Below, one piece after another: positions 11,460 through 23,434 of a stretch of 64,000 nucleotides of DNA (position 1 is its first letter; the number at the start of each line of letters is the position of its first letter). The position numbers were made by a program, and so were the translations under genes. The stretch comes from Gonapodya prolifera JEL478 (taxonomy: Eukaryota > Monoblepharomycota > Monoblepharidomycetes > Monoblepharidales > Gonapodyaceae). The notes under the pieces are model-generated. The model was not told the DNA's origin. It was given only the letters and a program-made list of their open reading frames with translations, and searched no databases. The stretch covers positions 62,001 to 126,000 of the forward strand of contig KQ965753.1 of NCBI GenBank assembly GCA_001574975.1, in the 5' to 3' direction.

Positions 11460-13690
11460 TTGTAGAAACTTTTGCGAGATGGTTGATACAGCTAATAGTC
11501 GAATCCGATCCCCGAAATGGCGCATTTGGTCGCGCGAGAAATGGCAGCAACAAAAACATAACGTCCGCACTTTTTAAGCCGCTGATCAGTTGACCAATTC
11601 CGACAAACGTAATTGCCAAGGGTCCAAAATGCGCAGAAAAGGTGAACTCCAGTTGTTTTTTGCCGCGTTGAGTCTGACGTTAGAGATGCGTGAGCGGCGT
11701 GCTACCGGGTCACCTGACCAGATTGTGATATTGCCATCAACTGAATACGACCATTGTCAGGATATTTGGACGTCGGACGAGTGGCAGTGAAGGAGACACC
11801 ATACGATTTCTTTTACTACCGCTCATGGGCCATCCAACTCCGACGAAAAGTTCAACATGTCTGTCAAGAGCTAATTGGCGCGTTGAGTAAATAGCGAGCA
11901 CTAGAGCACCCTCCCCATCAGCAGCGTTCTCGTTTGAGTTGAAAGCGTTTCGCCCTTCGTTGATCACGACAATGTGTGTCCCACCCATGACCCTGTCCAC
12001 GCTGAACGCTCAGCTCATCAACCCGCCCCATTGCGCGACCGAATGAGCTGTGCACCCAGAATGGCTGATATGTGAAGAGTACATTTGTTCAAAAAAGGAA
12101 AGAGAAAGAGGACAGAAGGCTGCGGTGAAAGCAACCGTCGCAATGACGGAACGACGGCAACAAATGAAGACAGTGTGAGAGCTTTGAGATCCCACTGACT
12201 CACAGGTAGTCGACGGTGGCACAGTGTTCCAATATTACAAGTGACACGATACTGCTGATTTTCCGTCACAAAGCTGAGGGTACGAGTCGACCTAATGAAC
12301 GAGATTCCTTGCTTCCGCCGCCCTAATGTGCTATCTTGCATCACGGGCACGTCCAGTCGCACCCTGCCGGTTCCCACCTGTTCCTTCCAGTCCTGCCATT
12401 CAAATAAAACCTGATTGGAGCGAACTTCCGCCAGCGAACCACCCGTGTACCTGCTGTGGTAACGTGCCACACTTTCCAGCGCCTCNCCCCCCCACCCCCC
12501 ACCCCCTCACCCCCTCGTCGAGGCGAGGGTTGTGCGAGAAAAGGTGCGAATGGTCCTGGCGGGCCAGGTGTTCGGGGAGGGGCGAACCGACTTGAAGTGA
12601 GTCATCCGGGTGAGGGTGAGAGCCCTGAATTTTAGTTGGTCTATATCCAAGTACTCAAATATGTGGTTCCTCTAATCGCCTCTTATCCTGCGCAGCTGCT
12701 ATCCAAGTTCGGCGACTGTACCGAGCATGTTGAGATCTTGAACCTGGGTAACAACAGTAGCGTTGCCGATTTCCAGTGGCGAAGGTCCCACTAGAGTGGT
12801 GTGAGGTGTTGGATTATCTTGGCGGGACTCCAGAAGATGGCTAGGCGCAGAACATCCCGTTTTTATATGCTGGGTGGGCGTCGAGCTGGACTTCTGTGAC
12901 TCTGCTACCGCTTGAGAGTTGGCGCCGTGACACTCAATCAGGTGAAGGACGTCGCTTCCCGTCGCTGGGTGATTGAGAGTACCTGCACCCTTCTCATTAC
13001 GATGGAGGGCGGTCCGTCGCTGGTTGGAGCTTTGTGCGCCCTTCACTCCAAGGGCGTCAGCTTCCCCGGTCGGCATGTCGCTTATCGCCAAACTTGGTGA
13101 GCTTGTGTGCCTGTGTGCGCCCACAAGCATCTCTGCCGCCGGTCCTCCAGTCACGGTGGCACCTTTGCAGCACAACGTTTCACAACCCCGAGCCTCGCTT
13201 GCCAAAAGGCGAGTGCCAAAGAATCAGCCGATTGTTTCTTCTGCTAAAATGGTGATTACGCGATGGCGACCTTCGCCCTGAGTTTGGTTTTCCTCTCGCC
13301 ATTCGAGAGTGCCGTCTCTCATCATCGCTCCCAGTTGGCCTCGCCTCCCGCTTCCACCGCGTCGAAGAGCTTGTCGTTGAGGTGGATGGCCTCGATCTGC
13401 TGCGGGAACTTACTCAGTGGGTGGCTTTGTGGGGGAAAAGGTATTGCTTCTCTCGACTGCGGCCGGCCCCGCTTCTCCACATAAAATAACCGAATCTCCA
13501 CCACTTCAGTATTGCTTAGGCCTAACCTATCTAAATGGAGCAACGAATGGTTTCCTCATCCAATACTCCAGACAAATACTCCAGCAGCAGTGGCATCTTG
13601 ACGTCGCTCCCGTATTTGTCGACCCACACATTGATCAAATGTGGGACTAAGCTCACAATTTCGACGCTGATTCCTTCCAAACATCCCGAA
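11460..13690. other. Stretch without a convincing gene; C-rich tract with an ambiguous base
   Basis: Open frames occur at 12018-12470 and 12699-13205 (both minus) and a few shorter plus-strand ones, but none shows a domain, signal peptide or clean splice chain. At 12481-12520 there is a C-rich low-complexity tract (runs of CCCCCAC) that contains the only N of the window, at 12486, so local assembly may be imperfect. I see no RNA gene or repeat pair here. Confidence 0.5.
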
Positions 13691-13719
13691 ACCGCTGACG
13701 CATTGCCAAGAATACGCCA

Positions 13720-14842
13720 TCATCTCTTATTGTGAGTGCCAAACCGTTGATAAGGTGGCTCCGCTGTCCTGGATGCTTCCCGATATCCGCCGCTGTAGCA
13801 GATGAACGCAGCCACCGCAAACAATCCAAATGAGTTTTTTCCACCATCACACATTGTCCACACAGTGTATGCGTCCATGCCCGATTTCATGACGCTCAAG
13901 TTATTCTGACGGGCATCTTTGAAACATTTCTCAAAAAGAAGGTTCAAATTGTTATTTGAATTCCAGTCAAGGTGCCAAAGGTAATCTGGGGCAGAGACTG
14001 AGCCGGAAATGAAGAGATCTTGAATAATTCGAAAGTTGTCAGTGTCAGTACTGTCCGAGGCCGCGCCAATGTTGGACAAGTTGTAGAAGAGAACTTCCCG
14101 TGAAAGCTGTGCGTGAAGAACGCCCTTTACAAATGCAGTAGAGTCTCTGGCGTGATCCAGGGCATCAGTAATTTCTCCCTGATGTAGGCACTGGACAAAA
14201 TGATCCCAGTCACTCCATGAAAATCCAGGCGGACATGGAGGTACCACACTGGGTTTGCGACGATCCTTCATAAATGCCTGCATGTTAAGTATAAGAACGA
14301 TATCCAGTCAATGCGTGAAGGTGCTCTCTGTCAAGTAATGAGCCCAAACCAACTTCAATGCCGTATTCATCCCTGATCGTGTCTCGAACTCATTCGGCTG
14401 CGAGTGAGGATTCTGGCTTGGGCTGGGTTTCAATTTCGGGTCACTTTTCCGATGATATCCGCAGAGCTCCTGAAGCACCTCCACCATCTTGGAAAGTCTA
14501 TAATACTTGAAGAGGATGTAAAATGCATCCCGTAATTCTTGCGGACGCTTATTCGAAAGGCACGCAGTCCGAAACCGAAACATGCAACGTAGTTAGAACA
14601 TACTGCAAAGGATTCAAACAATCGGCATAGAGGCCAGAGTTGCGAAAGGCGAAGCCGATAGAAGATATGAGAATCTCGGAGGACTCGGCGACAGATTGTG
14701 CCGCACTCGATCGTAGCTGCCCAGCAGAAGTAGCACCGTGCAACAAAATGAAATACGGCGAGCACAGACTGTGAATGTGTTGAGCCTCGAGATTGCACGA
14801 ATCAAAGGGGGTATGTTCGTTCATCGGCAAGCCATGGATCAA
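13720..14842 (-). CDS. Hypothetical protein, multi-exon, approximate model
   Basis: Three good frames lie in order on the minus strand: 14842-14590 (starts MIHGLPMNEHTPFD), 14583-14308 (QELRDAFYILFKYYRLSKM, VEVLQELCGYHRKSDPK) and 14283-13720 (PPGFSWSDWDHFVQCLHQ, FNLLFEKCFKDARQNN-like text). A GTATGT donor ends the first block (PLQ|) and the others are separated by plausible short introns, but I could not make the phase close between the first two blocks. Composition is soluble, with aromatic and Leu-rich helices and no TM segment or known motif. Function unknown. Confidence 0.45.
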
Positions 14843-15072
14843 TCTCTAGCACCCCTCTCTCGCTCTTGCGCCGAGCGGTGTATTCCGTGGTCGTCTTGTC
14901 TTTTTGCTTAACTAATTTTGAAACATGATAACACCATGCGCTCACCCGTACTGGGCTTATGTTTTTCAGCCACGTAAAAGAATGCTGAAAATATATCACC
15001 AAGTACTACTAGCAGTGATTTGCCCCCCACGGTGACGCCTTTATTGAATCCACACCTCGCACCAAACGGACA

Positions 15073-17415
15073 ATGCGACCCTTCCTCCCGCACCTGCTTC
15101 TGTGTCTGTGTGCGATCACCATCTCCTCCGCCGAGTTCACTTCGACGCCCCTCCGGTTGACGTTTCCCCAGTCTGGTCCATCTGAATCGACCACAACCCG
15201 GTTCTCCCTCTCCGTCACAGACCCATGGAACGACACCCGCACACTCTCCCTCGCATCGCTGCGACCAATGGATCCGGGCGTCGGCGCAAAACGGCTGCGG
15301 CTGCTGCTGATTTCGCCACAGGGTCAGTCAATAGGTCGCATCCACCCGGAGGACTTTCGCGGGCTCAATAATCTGGAAGGCGACCAGTCTGTATTCTTCA
15401 TGTCGTTTGACTTCCCTTGTGCGGGAGAGTGGACGGCGGTGGCCCAGTTCGACGTTTGGAGGAACGCAGAGGGGGACGCGGACGGGTCACCGACGAAAGT
15501 GGTGGGCACCAACCTGCCGCTGACGAACGTTCCAGTATCGCCGCTCAACGAGGAACTTCTCGGACTTGCGACGGGACGGCCGGTACCGTCCCCGCAGAGG
15601 GAGGCGCAGGCAGCCCCTACTGGAATGCCGGGAGTATTGCCACCCGACAGACTCAACAAGCCATTCGAGCCCGAGCTTTTAGGCGACGAATTTGTAGGCC
15701 AAGAGGACTTGGAGGATGACTTGCCCACGGAGGACGGATGGGACCGCCGACGACGAGGCCGAAGGGGAACCTTTCGGCCAACTTCTCAGCGAGGACATCG
15801 CCGAGCTCCGCTCAAACCACTCTCCTACTCCTCCCACATCTCGCAGTCCGTCACCTTCACCGTCCACCCCTCGACTTCGGATACGCACACCACCTGCGCC
15901 CTTCCCCATCCGCCCACACTACCGGAAGCTGGGCAACTCCTTGTCCACGCCATTCCCCTTCCCCCCGTGGACTCGGACCTCCCGGACCTCTTGGTGGCCC
16001 CAATCACACCAGCGGCACAGCTGGTTCATCCCTCTGTCGCCAAGTCCACTGGTGGCCTCGATGCAGAGGACCCATTGTTGTCTCTCTTGCGGGCAAAGTT
16101 CTACCTCCCGCCCACCAAACCCACCTCAGCGCCTAACCACTCTGGACCTCCCCGCGTGGTCTCACTCTCCTCCATGGCCCTCCCCGCGCACGAGTGCCTC
16201 CTCCTTGTCGTGTCGGTTGCCAAACCAGGGTACGAGTTGGCTTCGGCGGACTTGGCGGCTCTCAAGGTGCTCCCCGTGCCCATGTTTATCCCAGCGGATG
16301 ATGTAGTCCCGCTGTGGGGCGAAGTTGGCGTGGCGGCGCTTATTCAGACGGCAGTCACCACCGAGCTGCCTTCCGACACTCCCCGAGAGAAAGTCCCCGC
16401 CCTATCAACCGCCATCCCGTTCGACGCCGTCTTCTCTGAGGAAGATCCAGCTTCGCTTTGCCGAGGCCCTGTCGAAGGATGGAGCCCCAAACCCCACTCC
16501 GGGCCCGACCTCGTGTTCCCCTTGCGGTTCCCCTCGCCTGGCTCATGGACCGTACACATCCACTTATCGCGCACCCCCACAACCACAACTTCCGAGGGTG
16601 CCACCGTGGAGCACCACCAACTGGTCCCCCTCGGATTCGGTGTGCAAGTCGTCACTAAGACAGAAGCTGCGCCTGAAATCTCGGAGGAGATTCGACAGGG
16701 CGAGGCAATCGAGTGGCGCGAGATACCTGCCGAGTGGGATCCGAGGACCAGCGCGGCCGGGGAGTTACTCGTGGGCGAGGACGCGCCGACGACCGGCAAG
16801 ATCCAGCTTGCCGATATGCTGCCTCCAGCTGCTGTGCCGGAGACGCCCGCAAAAGTGCACACAGGACCCGCGGGAATTGAATTTGGTGGCGGCTTGGGTC
16901 CCATCAAGCCCGGGAAGGAGCTCGACAACATCCCGTACCTTCCCATTCCGCCTCCCGCGTCCTCGGGCACGAACCCTCAACCACCAGTCGACCTGTCGCC
17001 TCCCTCCCACCATGCTTCAAGTGCGGACGGGCTCGCACATCTGCCGGCCCTTACGGGTGCGCCCACAAACGACCCCGCCATCGTGTTCCCACAACCCGTG
17101 GCCACCGCCGTCGATGCAGAGATCGCGCTCGAGGAAGGCGGTCCCCTTCCGAGCGGGCGTGGGCTGGCGATGGGGTACTTCTGGGTCACGATGCTGGTCG
17201 TCGGGGCGACTGCTGTAGCTGGGTACAAGTACTTCTACGGGGACGCCGACGAGGAGGGACGGGGGAGCGCGTTTGGCGGGGCGGCGGCGTGGAAAGTGTG
17301 GTTTGGTGGTGGTGGAGAGGGGTACGAGATGGTTGGGCGAGAAGTTGTGGAGGAGGGCAGGATGGAGGAAGCGGAGAGGGAGCGGGATTGGAGGAGTATG
17401 GAGGCTGAGCGGTGA
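15073..17415 (+). CDS. Large type I membrane protein, single exon, unknown function
   Basis: 780 codons with no intron, unusual in this intron-rich window. The protein starts with a signal peptide (MRPFLPHLLLCLCAITISSA), then a ~110-residue folded stretch (KRLRLLLISPQGQSIGR, VFFMSFDFPCAGEWTAVAQF), long Pro/Ser/Thr-rich linkers, a second beta-rich segment (FPSPGSWTVHIHLSRTP) and a single TM helix near residues 715-735 (GYFWVTMLVVGATAVAGY), ending in a ~45-residue charged cytosolic tail. The two folded parts both contain a PSPGSWT/PCAGEWT-like Gly-Glu/Ser-Trp-Thr motif, suggesting two related beta-sandwich domains. Likely at the cell surface or in the secretory pathway. I do not recognise the family. 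Confidence 0.75.
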   Translation: MRPFLPHLLLCLCAITISSAEFTSTPLRLTFPQSGPSESTTTRFSLSVTDPWNDTRTLSLASLRPMDPGVGAKRLRLLLISPQGQSIGRIHPEDFRGLNNLEGDQSVFFMSFDFPCAGEWTAVAQFDVWRNAEGDADGSPTKVVGTNLPLTNVPVSPLNEELLGLATGRPVPSPQREAQAAPTGMPGVLPPDRLNKPFEPELLGDEFVGQEDLEDDLPTEDGWDRRRRGRRGTFRPTSQRGHRRAPLKPLSYSSHISQSVTFTVHPSTSDTHTTCALPHPPTLPEAGQLLVHAIPLPPVDSDLPDLLVAPITPAAQLVHPSVAKSTGGLDAEDPLLSLLRAKFYLPPTKPTSAPNHSGPPRVVSLSSMALPAHECLLLVVSVAKPGYELASADLAALKVLPVPMFIPADDVVPLWGEVGVAALIQTAVTTELPSDTPREKVPALSTAIPFDAVFSEEDPASLCRGPVEGWSPKPHSGPDLVFPLRFPSPGSWTVHIHLSRTPTTTTSEGATVEHHQLVPLGFGVQVVTKTEAAPEISEEIRQGEAIEWREIPAEWDPRTSAAGELLVGEDAPTTGKIQLADMLPPAAVPETPAKVHTGPAGIEFGGGLGPIKPGKELDNIPYLPIPPPASSGTNPQPPVDLSPPSHHASSADGLAHLPALTGAPTNDPAIVFPQPVATAVDAEIALEEGGPLPSGRGLAMGYFWVTMLVVGATAVAGYKYFYGDADEEGRGSAFGGAAAWKVWFGGGGEGYEMVGREVVEEGRMEEAERERDWRSMEAER

Positions 17416-17674
17416 CGGTGGTGCAACTGGTGATGTGGAGTGGATTAGGTGGTGGTTGCAGGACTTTCATGTCACTTTTGTGAGAATATTTATGTTTGGT
17501 GCGTGTTGCAGTTACATGAAGCACCAGCTGACTAATTAAATGGCCAATTATGTTCAAGCGTAGCATCATAAGATGCATTTACAGTAAATGGCCCTAAGAC
17601 GTTGGGATATGCAGACGTAATTCGTAAATTTTATAATATCAAATTAAACCGAGCAGTACTCTAAACACCGTCAC

Positions 17675-18609
17675 CTATGAAGTGACTGGCTCATCATTAT
17701 CAGACCCTAATACTTGCGCCTTCCGCTTTCCCTTGATCGGTTTTGACATTGCCGTTGAACCGTTTCTTGTATTATCGGCAGACTGGAATTTTCCATGCAG
17801 ACCAAGGCAGGTGGGTGCACATTCAGTCACGGAAACCAAACCAGCATCATACTCACTGATGGTTCTGATACATCCAAAACAGTTGCGGGTTTGCGAATTC
17901 GATGTTCATCAACGTCGTGATTGAGAGTCGAGGGTTCACGATCAATCTCTCCAGGCCGGGGGAATCGTGGAGCTTTTGCGTTATTACGCTGAGATCGCGC
18001 AGGAACAAGCCGCTTTTTGGGCATGGCGGCCGTTGGAGCACCAGGTGGCTCATGCAGAGGGAAGGCCGCTCCAATTGATTCTGTTGGAGTCCCACGAGCT
18101 TCGCCTCGCGCGAAGGGAAACGCTGGGGAAGTATGTGCGGATGGCTTCAGTTACGTTGGGCGGTAGTATGGAATAGTAGAAAGGGGGAAGCTTACGAGGT
18201 AGCATAAGGAAATGAGCCAGCGCCCCTGAACAAACTAAAGCACGAGTCCCACTACTACCATACTTCACCTGTAAAGGTCCAGCAGCGATAACATCGCGAC
18301 ATAATTGTCCCACATCATGTTCACATTGCTGTCGTGCCATACTCCCAATGGCGGCCTCGAGATCATCGCCAGTTTGGGAACATCAAGAGGGGTGCCGCTC
18401 GAAGAAGACCACCTCTTCCAACGTTCTAGGACTTCCTGTGCGAGCAGCAGCTTCTTTTCGCACTCCTCAGTCGTCAATTCGATTTGGCGATGCGAGGCTT
18501 CGGCTTCTGGAGAGTTGGCGAAGTCTACGATGCCGTCTGTCTCGGCTTCGTTCATATCTATATCCTCTTCGGACTGAGTGCGCTGAAGCTTGGAACACGC
18601 TGTGGACAC
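17675..18609 (-). CDS. Unnamed family, copy A (WDNY-domain protein with basic tail)
   Basis: The minus-strand exon at about 18577-18265 encodes an acidic start (SEEDIDMNEAETDG), a helix (ECEKKLLLAQEVLERWKRW), ISRPPLGVWHD and MWDNYVAMLSLLDLYR. Near 18170-18050, LPPNVTEAIRTYFPSVS follows an intron. Farther on are a basic stretch (PKKRLVPARSQRNNAK, 18024-17970) and a final exon ending KPIKGKRKAQVLGSD..VTS with the stop at 17675. The same ordered blocks recur at 24.0-24.4 kb and 49.3-49.7 kb. The acidic-then-basic composition suggests a nuclear protein, and copy C carries AT-hooks. An upstream exon is implied by a CAG acceptor at the SEED border, but I could not find it. Exon joins after the WDNY exon are approximate. 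Confidence 0.5.
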
Positions 18610-18865
18610 AGTCGACTTTTCAAAATTTCATGGATTGACATAGAAACAGAAGGATTGCACGCCTCTCTTGTGTCAGCTTTGTATGTCAGGATGAGGTAAG
18701 AAACAGTTTTGAAACCTTTCAGTATGAAAAACAATTGCTAAATTACCAAAAATACATTATGAATACAAAACCGTTACACGAATATTCGCTGGTACTGCTC
18801 ACTGCCTGCTTGGACTGGCGCACACGGAAATCCGTCGAAGTCCGGTCATGTGCACGGCCAACACG

Positions 18866-20680
18866 TCAGACGGCACCAAAATCGCCGCCAGCCTTCCTCC
18901 GAATCTCCTCAGCGCATTCATTAACCTTCCGCACAATCTCCTCCACGTTGGGCACCACCAGGCCCTCCTCGGGACTCTGCACCCACTTTCCCTTCCAAAT
19001 CCTCACCTGTCCGTTAACGACGTTCATCCAGCACCCCGTTCCACCAATGTCCCCGACAACCAAATTTGCCACGGGGTCCCACACGACCCCACCAGCGCCC
19101 GCAAGATCGTCCACGCGAAACGCCACAGCGTCTGCCGCGTATCCGACCGCAAGCCTGCCGAGCTCGTCGCCTCGGCGGAGCACCTCCGCAGCGTCGCGGG
19201 TAGCCATACGGAGCGCTATCCGGGCCGAGAATGTGACGTCCGTTGGTTTGCCCTGGGCTTCTGCAGCGAGTCGGACGCGCTGGGATAGCATGAGCTGCCG
19301 GGCTTCGGTGAGGAGGGAGCTCGATGAGGACGATGACGGGCCGTCGAGACCAAGGCCGACTTGAATTCCGGCGTTGTGGAACCGACGGATGTTGGAGAGA
19401 CCTGTTCCCATGATCATGTTTGAAGTCGGGCATGTCGCCACGCCGACTCCAGATTCCCGCATGCGGTCAACGTCATGGTCGTCAGCCAGGACACAGTGTG
19501 CGAAGAATGCCTGGCGCCCGACAGCGTTCCAGCCGCATTGGTCCAGGAGGTAGGGGAGTGGGCGAGCCTCGTGGGTGGAGAGGATGATCGAGGTTTCGTG
19601 GGGCGACTCGTACAGGTGTGTGTGGAGAAGGACTGTCGGGTGGCGCGAAGCGAGATCTGCGTATTGGCGGAAGAGTTCGGTGCTTCGGAAGGGAAATTTG
19701 GTAAGTGTATCGACGGTCCCATAAACATAGGAGATCAACAGGCTCACCTCCCACTAAACGTCGTTTGTGGAGCCAAAACGACTCTCACCATACCATACCT
19801 CTGTGCTTCATGAAACTTCGCAATGCATTCCTCCGCGTCTCGCACAATATCCTCGGTTCGCTGAAGCATTTCGGCAAGGGCGTAAGCTGGAACGTCGATA
19901 CCTCCACGAGAGACGTGGAAGCGGAGACCCAGAGGGCGAGCAGCTCGGACTTGGGTGGCGAAAGACATGTCTGCGGCAAACCGGCAGGGCAGGGAAGGAG
20001 CGAAGAGGTTTTACATGGATCCATCCTTCGTGCTGGGGAATCCTCCGAAGCCTACCATTCCACAGCCCCACACAATGATCAACTCCAGTAGTACAGCCTC
20101 CCTGCATCATTTCCACAATGGACGCCTTGGTCGCCCAGTACAATCCGTTATCGTCAACGTGTCGCCACAGGGGTGTCAGTTTTCCGAGCCACGGACGGAG
20201 TTGAAGGCCCTCCGCCGTTGCGTACGAGCGCGTGAGGAGTTGGTAGAAGTGGTGGTGGAGGGAGATGAGACCCTGGAGTGGAATGTAGATTCGAAACGAA
20301 TAACGACTCTCTGCAAGAACTGTGGTTTGCTCACGGGCAAGAGGACAGATTTGCGTTCGAGGTCCAGTATCCGGACGTTTTTCAATAAAACGACCGTTCT
20401 GAGACCGTGGTACGCGAATCGTCTGCTTTTCTGACCGATTTCTGGAGTTACAAAGACTCTCACTTTGCTACCTCCTCCGTTGTTCCAACGCCTATGATCT
20501 CTTTCCCCTTGACGAGAAGCGCACCATCACGGATTTCGCGAAACTCGTCGTCCATTGTCACGAGAACAACTAAGTATAACATCAATGTGAATGTTTTTCG
20601 CGACCACGAGCGATCGAAGGGAACGACAGCCCACGTGCGTGCTTTATGAAAACATAAGAGGTGACATCTTCGTCCATCAT
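18866..20680 (-). CDS. Amidohydrolase, 8-oxoguanine deaminase / TrzA-AtzA-like
   Basis: Six exons close in phase: 20680-20635, 20569-20464, 20398-20335, 20272-20056, 19970-19748 and 19682-18866, about 490 aa. The order of motifs is that of the TrzA/AtzA and 8-oxoguanine deaminase clade: VLVTMDDEFREIRDGALLV, metal ligands LISLHHHFYQLLTR, GGCTTGVDHC, LHTHLYESPHE, FAHCVLADDHD, CPTSNMIMGTG, the catalytic Asp region VGLGLDGPSSS, and GRLAVGYAADAVAF at the end of the barrel. These enzymes hydrolytically remove an amino or chloro group from purine- or triazine-like rings using Zn or Fe. Purine salvage or oxidised-base disposal in the cytosol is the likely role; substrate is not fixed by sequence. Closest homologues I know are bacterial, so transfer is possible but not shown. 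Confidence 0.88.
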
Positions 20681-21160
20681 TGTGGGGTGGTGTCCGAGTT
20701 CTGGCAAATCGAGGAATTTTACCCGGCCTGCTCTGTGGGGCACAGATTGTCTTTGTTCCCGTTAGGATGTCACCAGAGAATGAAACATTTAGTTCTTGTG
20801 CAGTTCGATGCAATTTGGAAAGCACTGTCAACCGATCTCCATGGTTTGAAACGTTTCATTTGATTGGTTTCGTACAACCATTGCAATACTGCTGAAAGCT
20901 CTTCCGACCATTTAATAACTGTTCCTCTCCTCGTGGCGGACTTACTTTGCGTGCGCCCCGCCATTATCTGTAATAAGGTCAAGATTGCACCTCACGCGGC
21001 GGATTCAGGGTGACTGAGGCCGCCACCCGTTTGCTTGAACACTACAATCGCCACAGACGTGCACCATCCAGGAATCGAACTCTCGCGCCGTTTCCCGCCG
21101 GCAGCGCGGACATCGCAATCGGCCTCGTCCCCGTTCCCTCGTCTGCCCTCTCGCACGAAG

Positions 21161-23434
21161 ATGCCGTTCCTCCCTCTCCTCACGTTTGCGGCATTGTTGC
21201 ACAGAGCCGATTCCCATGCGGCAGATCCGGCGTTTTCCAGCGGACGTGGAATCGGTGAGGACGAACGTGATGGATGGACGGGCAAGAGACGTCGACTGCA
21301 TGGATGTGGAACAGTTCCTGGCTCACCTCACCACCTCCACGCACAGAACTCAAATCATTCTCCGCCACGCACCGCCATCACTCGAAACGACTCACCGGTG
21401 ATTGTATCACGGACAGCCTCGTGAACTGCGGAAATGGAACGGCACAGTTCTGCATGCCAGCCACTGGTGCCCAGTGCTGCACGGATGGATCCATGGCGTG
21501 GTGGTTCGTGCTAGGACGTGCCTGCTCCTGACAGAAATCGAGTAAATGGAGTCGAACTCCTAGGTGCCCGACGGGATCCAAATGCGGACAGGGCGGGGCG
21601 TGCAGTAACTGCCAACAGCTCTGCTCGGGGAGGTGTCTCACGTGAGCTCATTGCTGCTATACAGTCGCTTTCGTGCTATTCCACAATGCTGTTCGTCATT
21701 TTCAGTCCCGCCGCCTTCAATATTAGTTACTTAGACTGTGGGCAAGTGAGTTCTTCTTCGACACCGTGAGCTGCTTTATAGTAGGGGTAATCCCAATCCA
21801 CGTTGCCCTCCTAGTGTGGCGTATCATGGTATGCTCAATAATCCGTCGCGTCTCACACGTGCCAAAGATCGAACAACAAACCTCACTCAACTTTCAGTCC
21901 CGACCCGCCTTACGGAGCGGGTTTCTGCGCCGCAGGCCAATGCAGTAGCGGTTTGTTTCGCCCCGCTTGGCGCTCATCTCCTTCCATTTGCTTAACCGTC
22001 CTGCTCTCAAAACAGCGTGCAAAACAGGGTACATCCTCTCAACGAATTCCACTCCGCCGGCCTGTATCCTCGCAACCCCACCTCCCCAGCCTTCCTCACC
22101 GCCTGCTCCCTTAGCACCCCCACCCGCCGATTCCAGGTAAACGTGATAAAGTTGGTCGAAAAGTACATCTCAAACGCTGACACCGAAAGAAGTTCTCTCA
22201 ACATAGGCCTCATCACCGGAATCGCCGGAGGGGCCGTGGCACTCATCGCAATAATCGCACTTTCAATATTTCTCTACCGCAGAAAGTCGAGGAAGTCGGC
22301 TGGAGCCCAAAATCCTGAGACGGATTCCACACAAGATATGGCGACGCCAATGTCGATGCCTCTTTCGGAGACGGCAGTGCAGGGGACCGGATCAGCCACA
22401 CGAAAACCTTTGTTGAATCCGTCTCGCACTATGGGCGCTCCACCCACTTACGTCACCAAGTGAGCTCGATCGCTTCAGGCGTGCTAGCATTGGGCCTGGG
22501 AGCTAACTGATGGATCGATGGTCGCCACTCCTCACCAAAAGGGTCGGCGCATCAGTGGCACTACCCATGTACGAATCTCGAGCCCTTATTTCCGACCCAA
22601 CCTCAACCCAAAGAAGCCAACGTACATCGTTATCAAAATCCGCCTCCGTCACCTCCGGAGCCTTGTCAGAGATAAGCGGTGCGACGATGGTGAATTCGTC
22701 CATCGACTTGGGAACACACGTGAGTTGGGGATTTCTAGCTAGAGTCTAGGTGGAGACGATTAGCGCAAGTCCTTATTCCCCCCCACCACAAACTAGTGGT
22801 TCTTCTCTCTGTTGGCTACGGCTCAGGGGAAGGAGCACGAATCCAGCGTCTCATATACTGGAAAACCGTTACCTGTTGCAATGAGGGTGAGTCTTCCGGC
22901 GCCATACTTGTCAACGACGTGGTGAGCAGGTTCTTCACATCACCCGCAGTACGAGGCCACCGCTGTTGACGAAATCACACTGGAAACAACGCAGCTTGTG
23001 GATGTCAAGACTGTCTTCCGTGATGGGTGGGCAGTTGGTCTAAACGTGAGTGCTTTGAAAGTGTGTGTTCTGGACGCAAATGTGCAACCAACCCTCAACT
23101 GTTTCGCAATCAATGTCCCCACATAGCTCGCAGCACACAAATACGGTTTCTTTCCCATGTAAGTTTAGCATCCGAACCCTGCGTTCGCCTCCATGCAAAA
23201 TTAGTACCAACACGATCCCAATACTCCCATAGTGATTGCCTCCGGCTATCAGATGTAAATCCGAGCAGTGGGCGCACAATGCTCAGTCAGATGTCCTCGA
23301 ATCGCATGGGGAACCCATCTACTCGTACAGTTATCCAACCCCGAGTGGAGTCGACCTATTTGACCGGCTGAGCGACTTGCACCCGGAGCCTCAATTCGAT
23401 GAGGAGCACCTCGTAAACGTTGACGATACCCTTT
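21161..23434 (+). CDS. Cys-rich single-pass membrane protein with SH3-like tail
   Basis: A signal peptide (MPFLPLLTFAALLHRADSHA) is followed by a Cys-rich ectodomain assembled from several exons: GDCITDSLVNCGNGTAQFC, CCTDGS, CPTGSKCGQGGACSNCQQLC and CKTGYILSTNSTPPAC, then a Pro-rich stalk. A TM helix follows at about 22206-22275 (GLITGIAGGAVALIAIIALS, FLYRRKSRK), then a Ser/Pro-rich cytoplasmic segment. An exon at about 22950-23047 (YEATAVDEITLETTQLVDVK, FRDGWAVGLN) has the ALYDY..DE-L..G....DGW layout of an SH3 domain. The end is uncertain: a phase-compatible last exon stops near 23434. The plan matches the LRR-TM-SH3 genes at 26.6-34.7 kb, so a receptor or adhesin docking partners through SH3 is inferred. 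Several inner exon joins are not fixed. Confidence 0.65.

Noticed and set aside
12018-13205. Two minus-strand frames of 150 and 168 codons
   Set aside because: No domain, odd composition and no splice signals that link them; likely chance open frames.
21055-21100. tRNA-like T-arm (GTTCGATTCC on the minus strand)
   Set aside because: The stem flanking the loop does not pair, and no D-arm or anticodon arm fits upstream.
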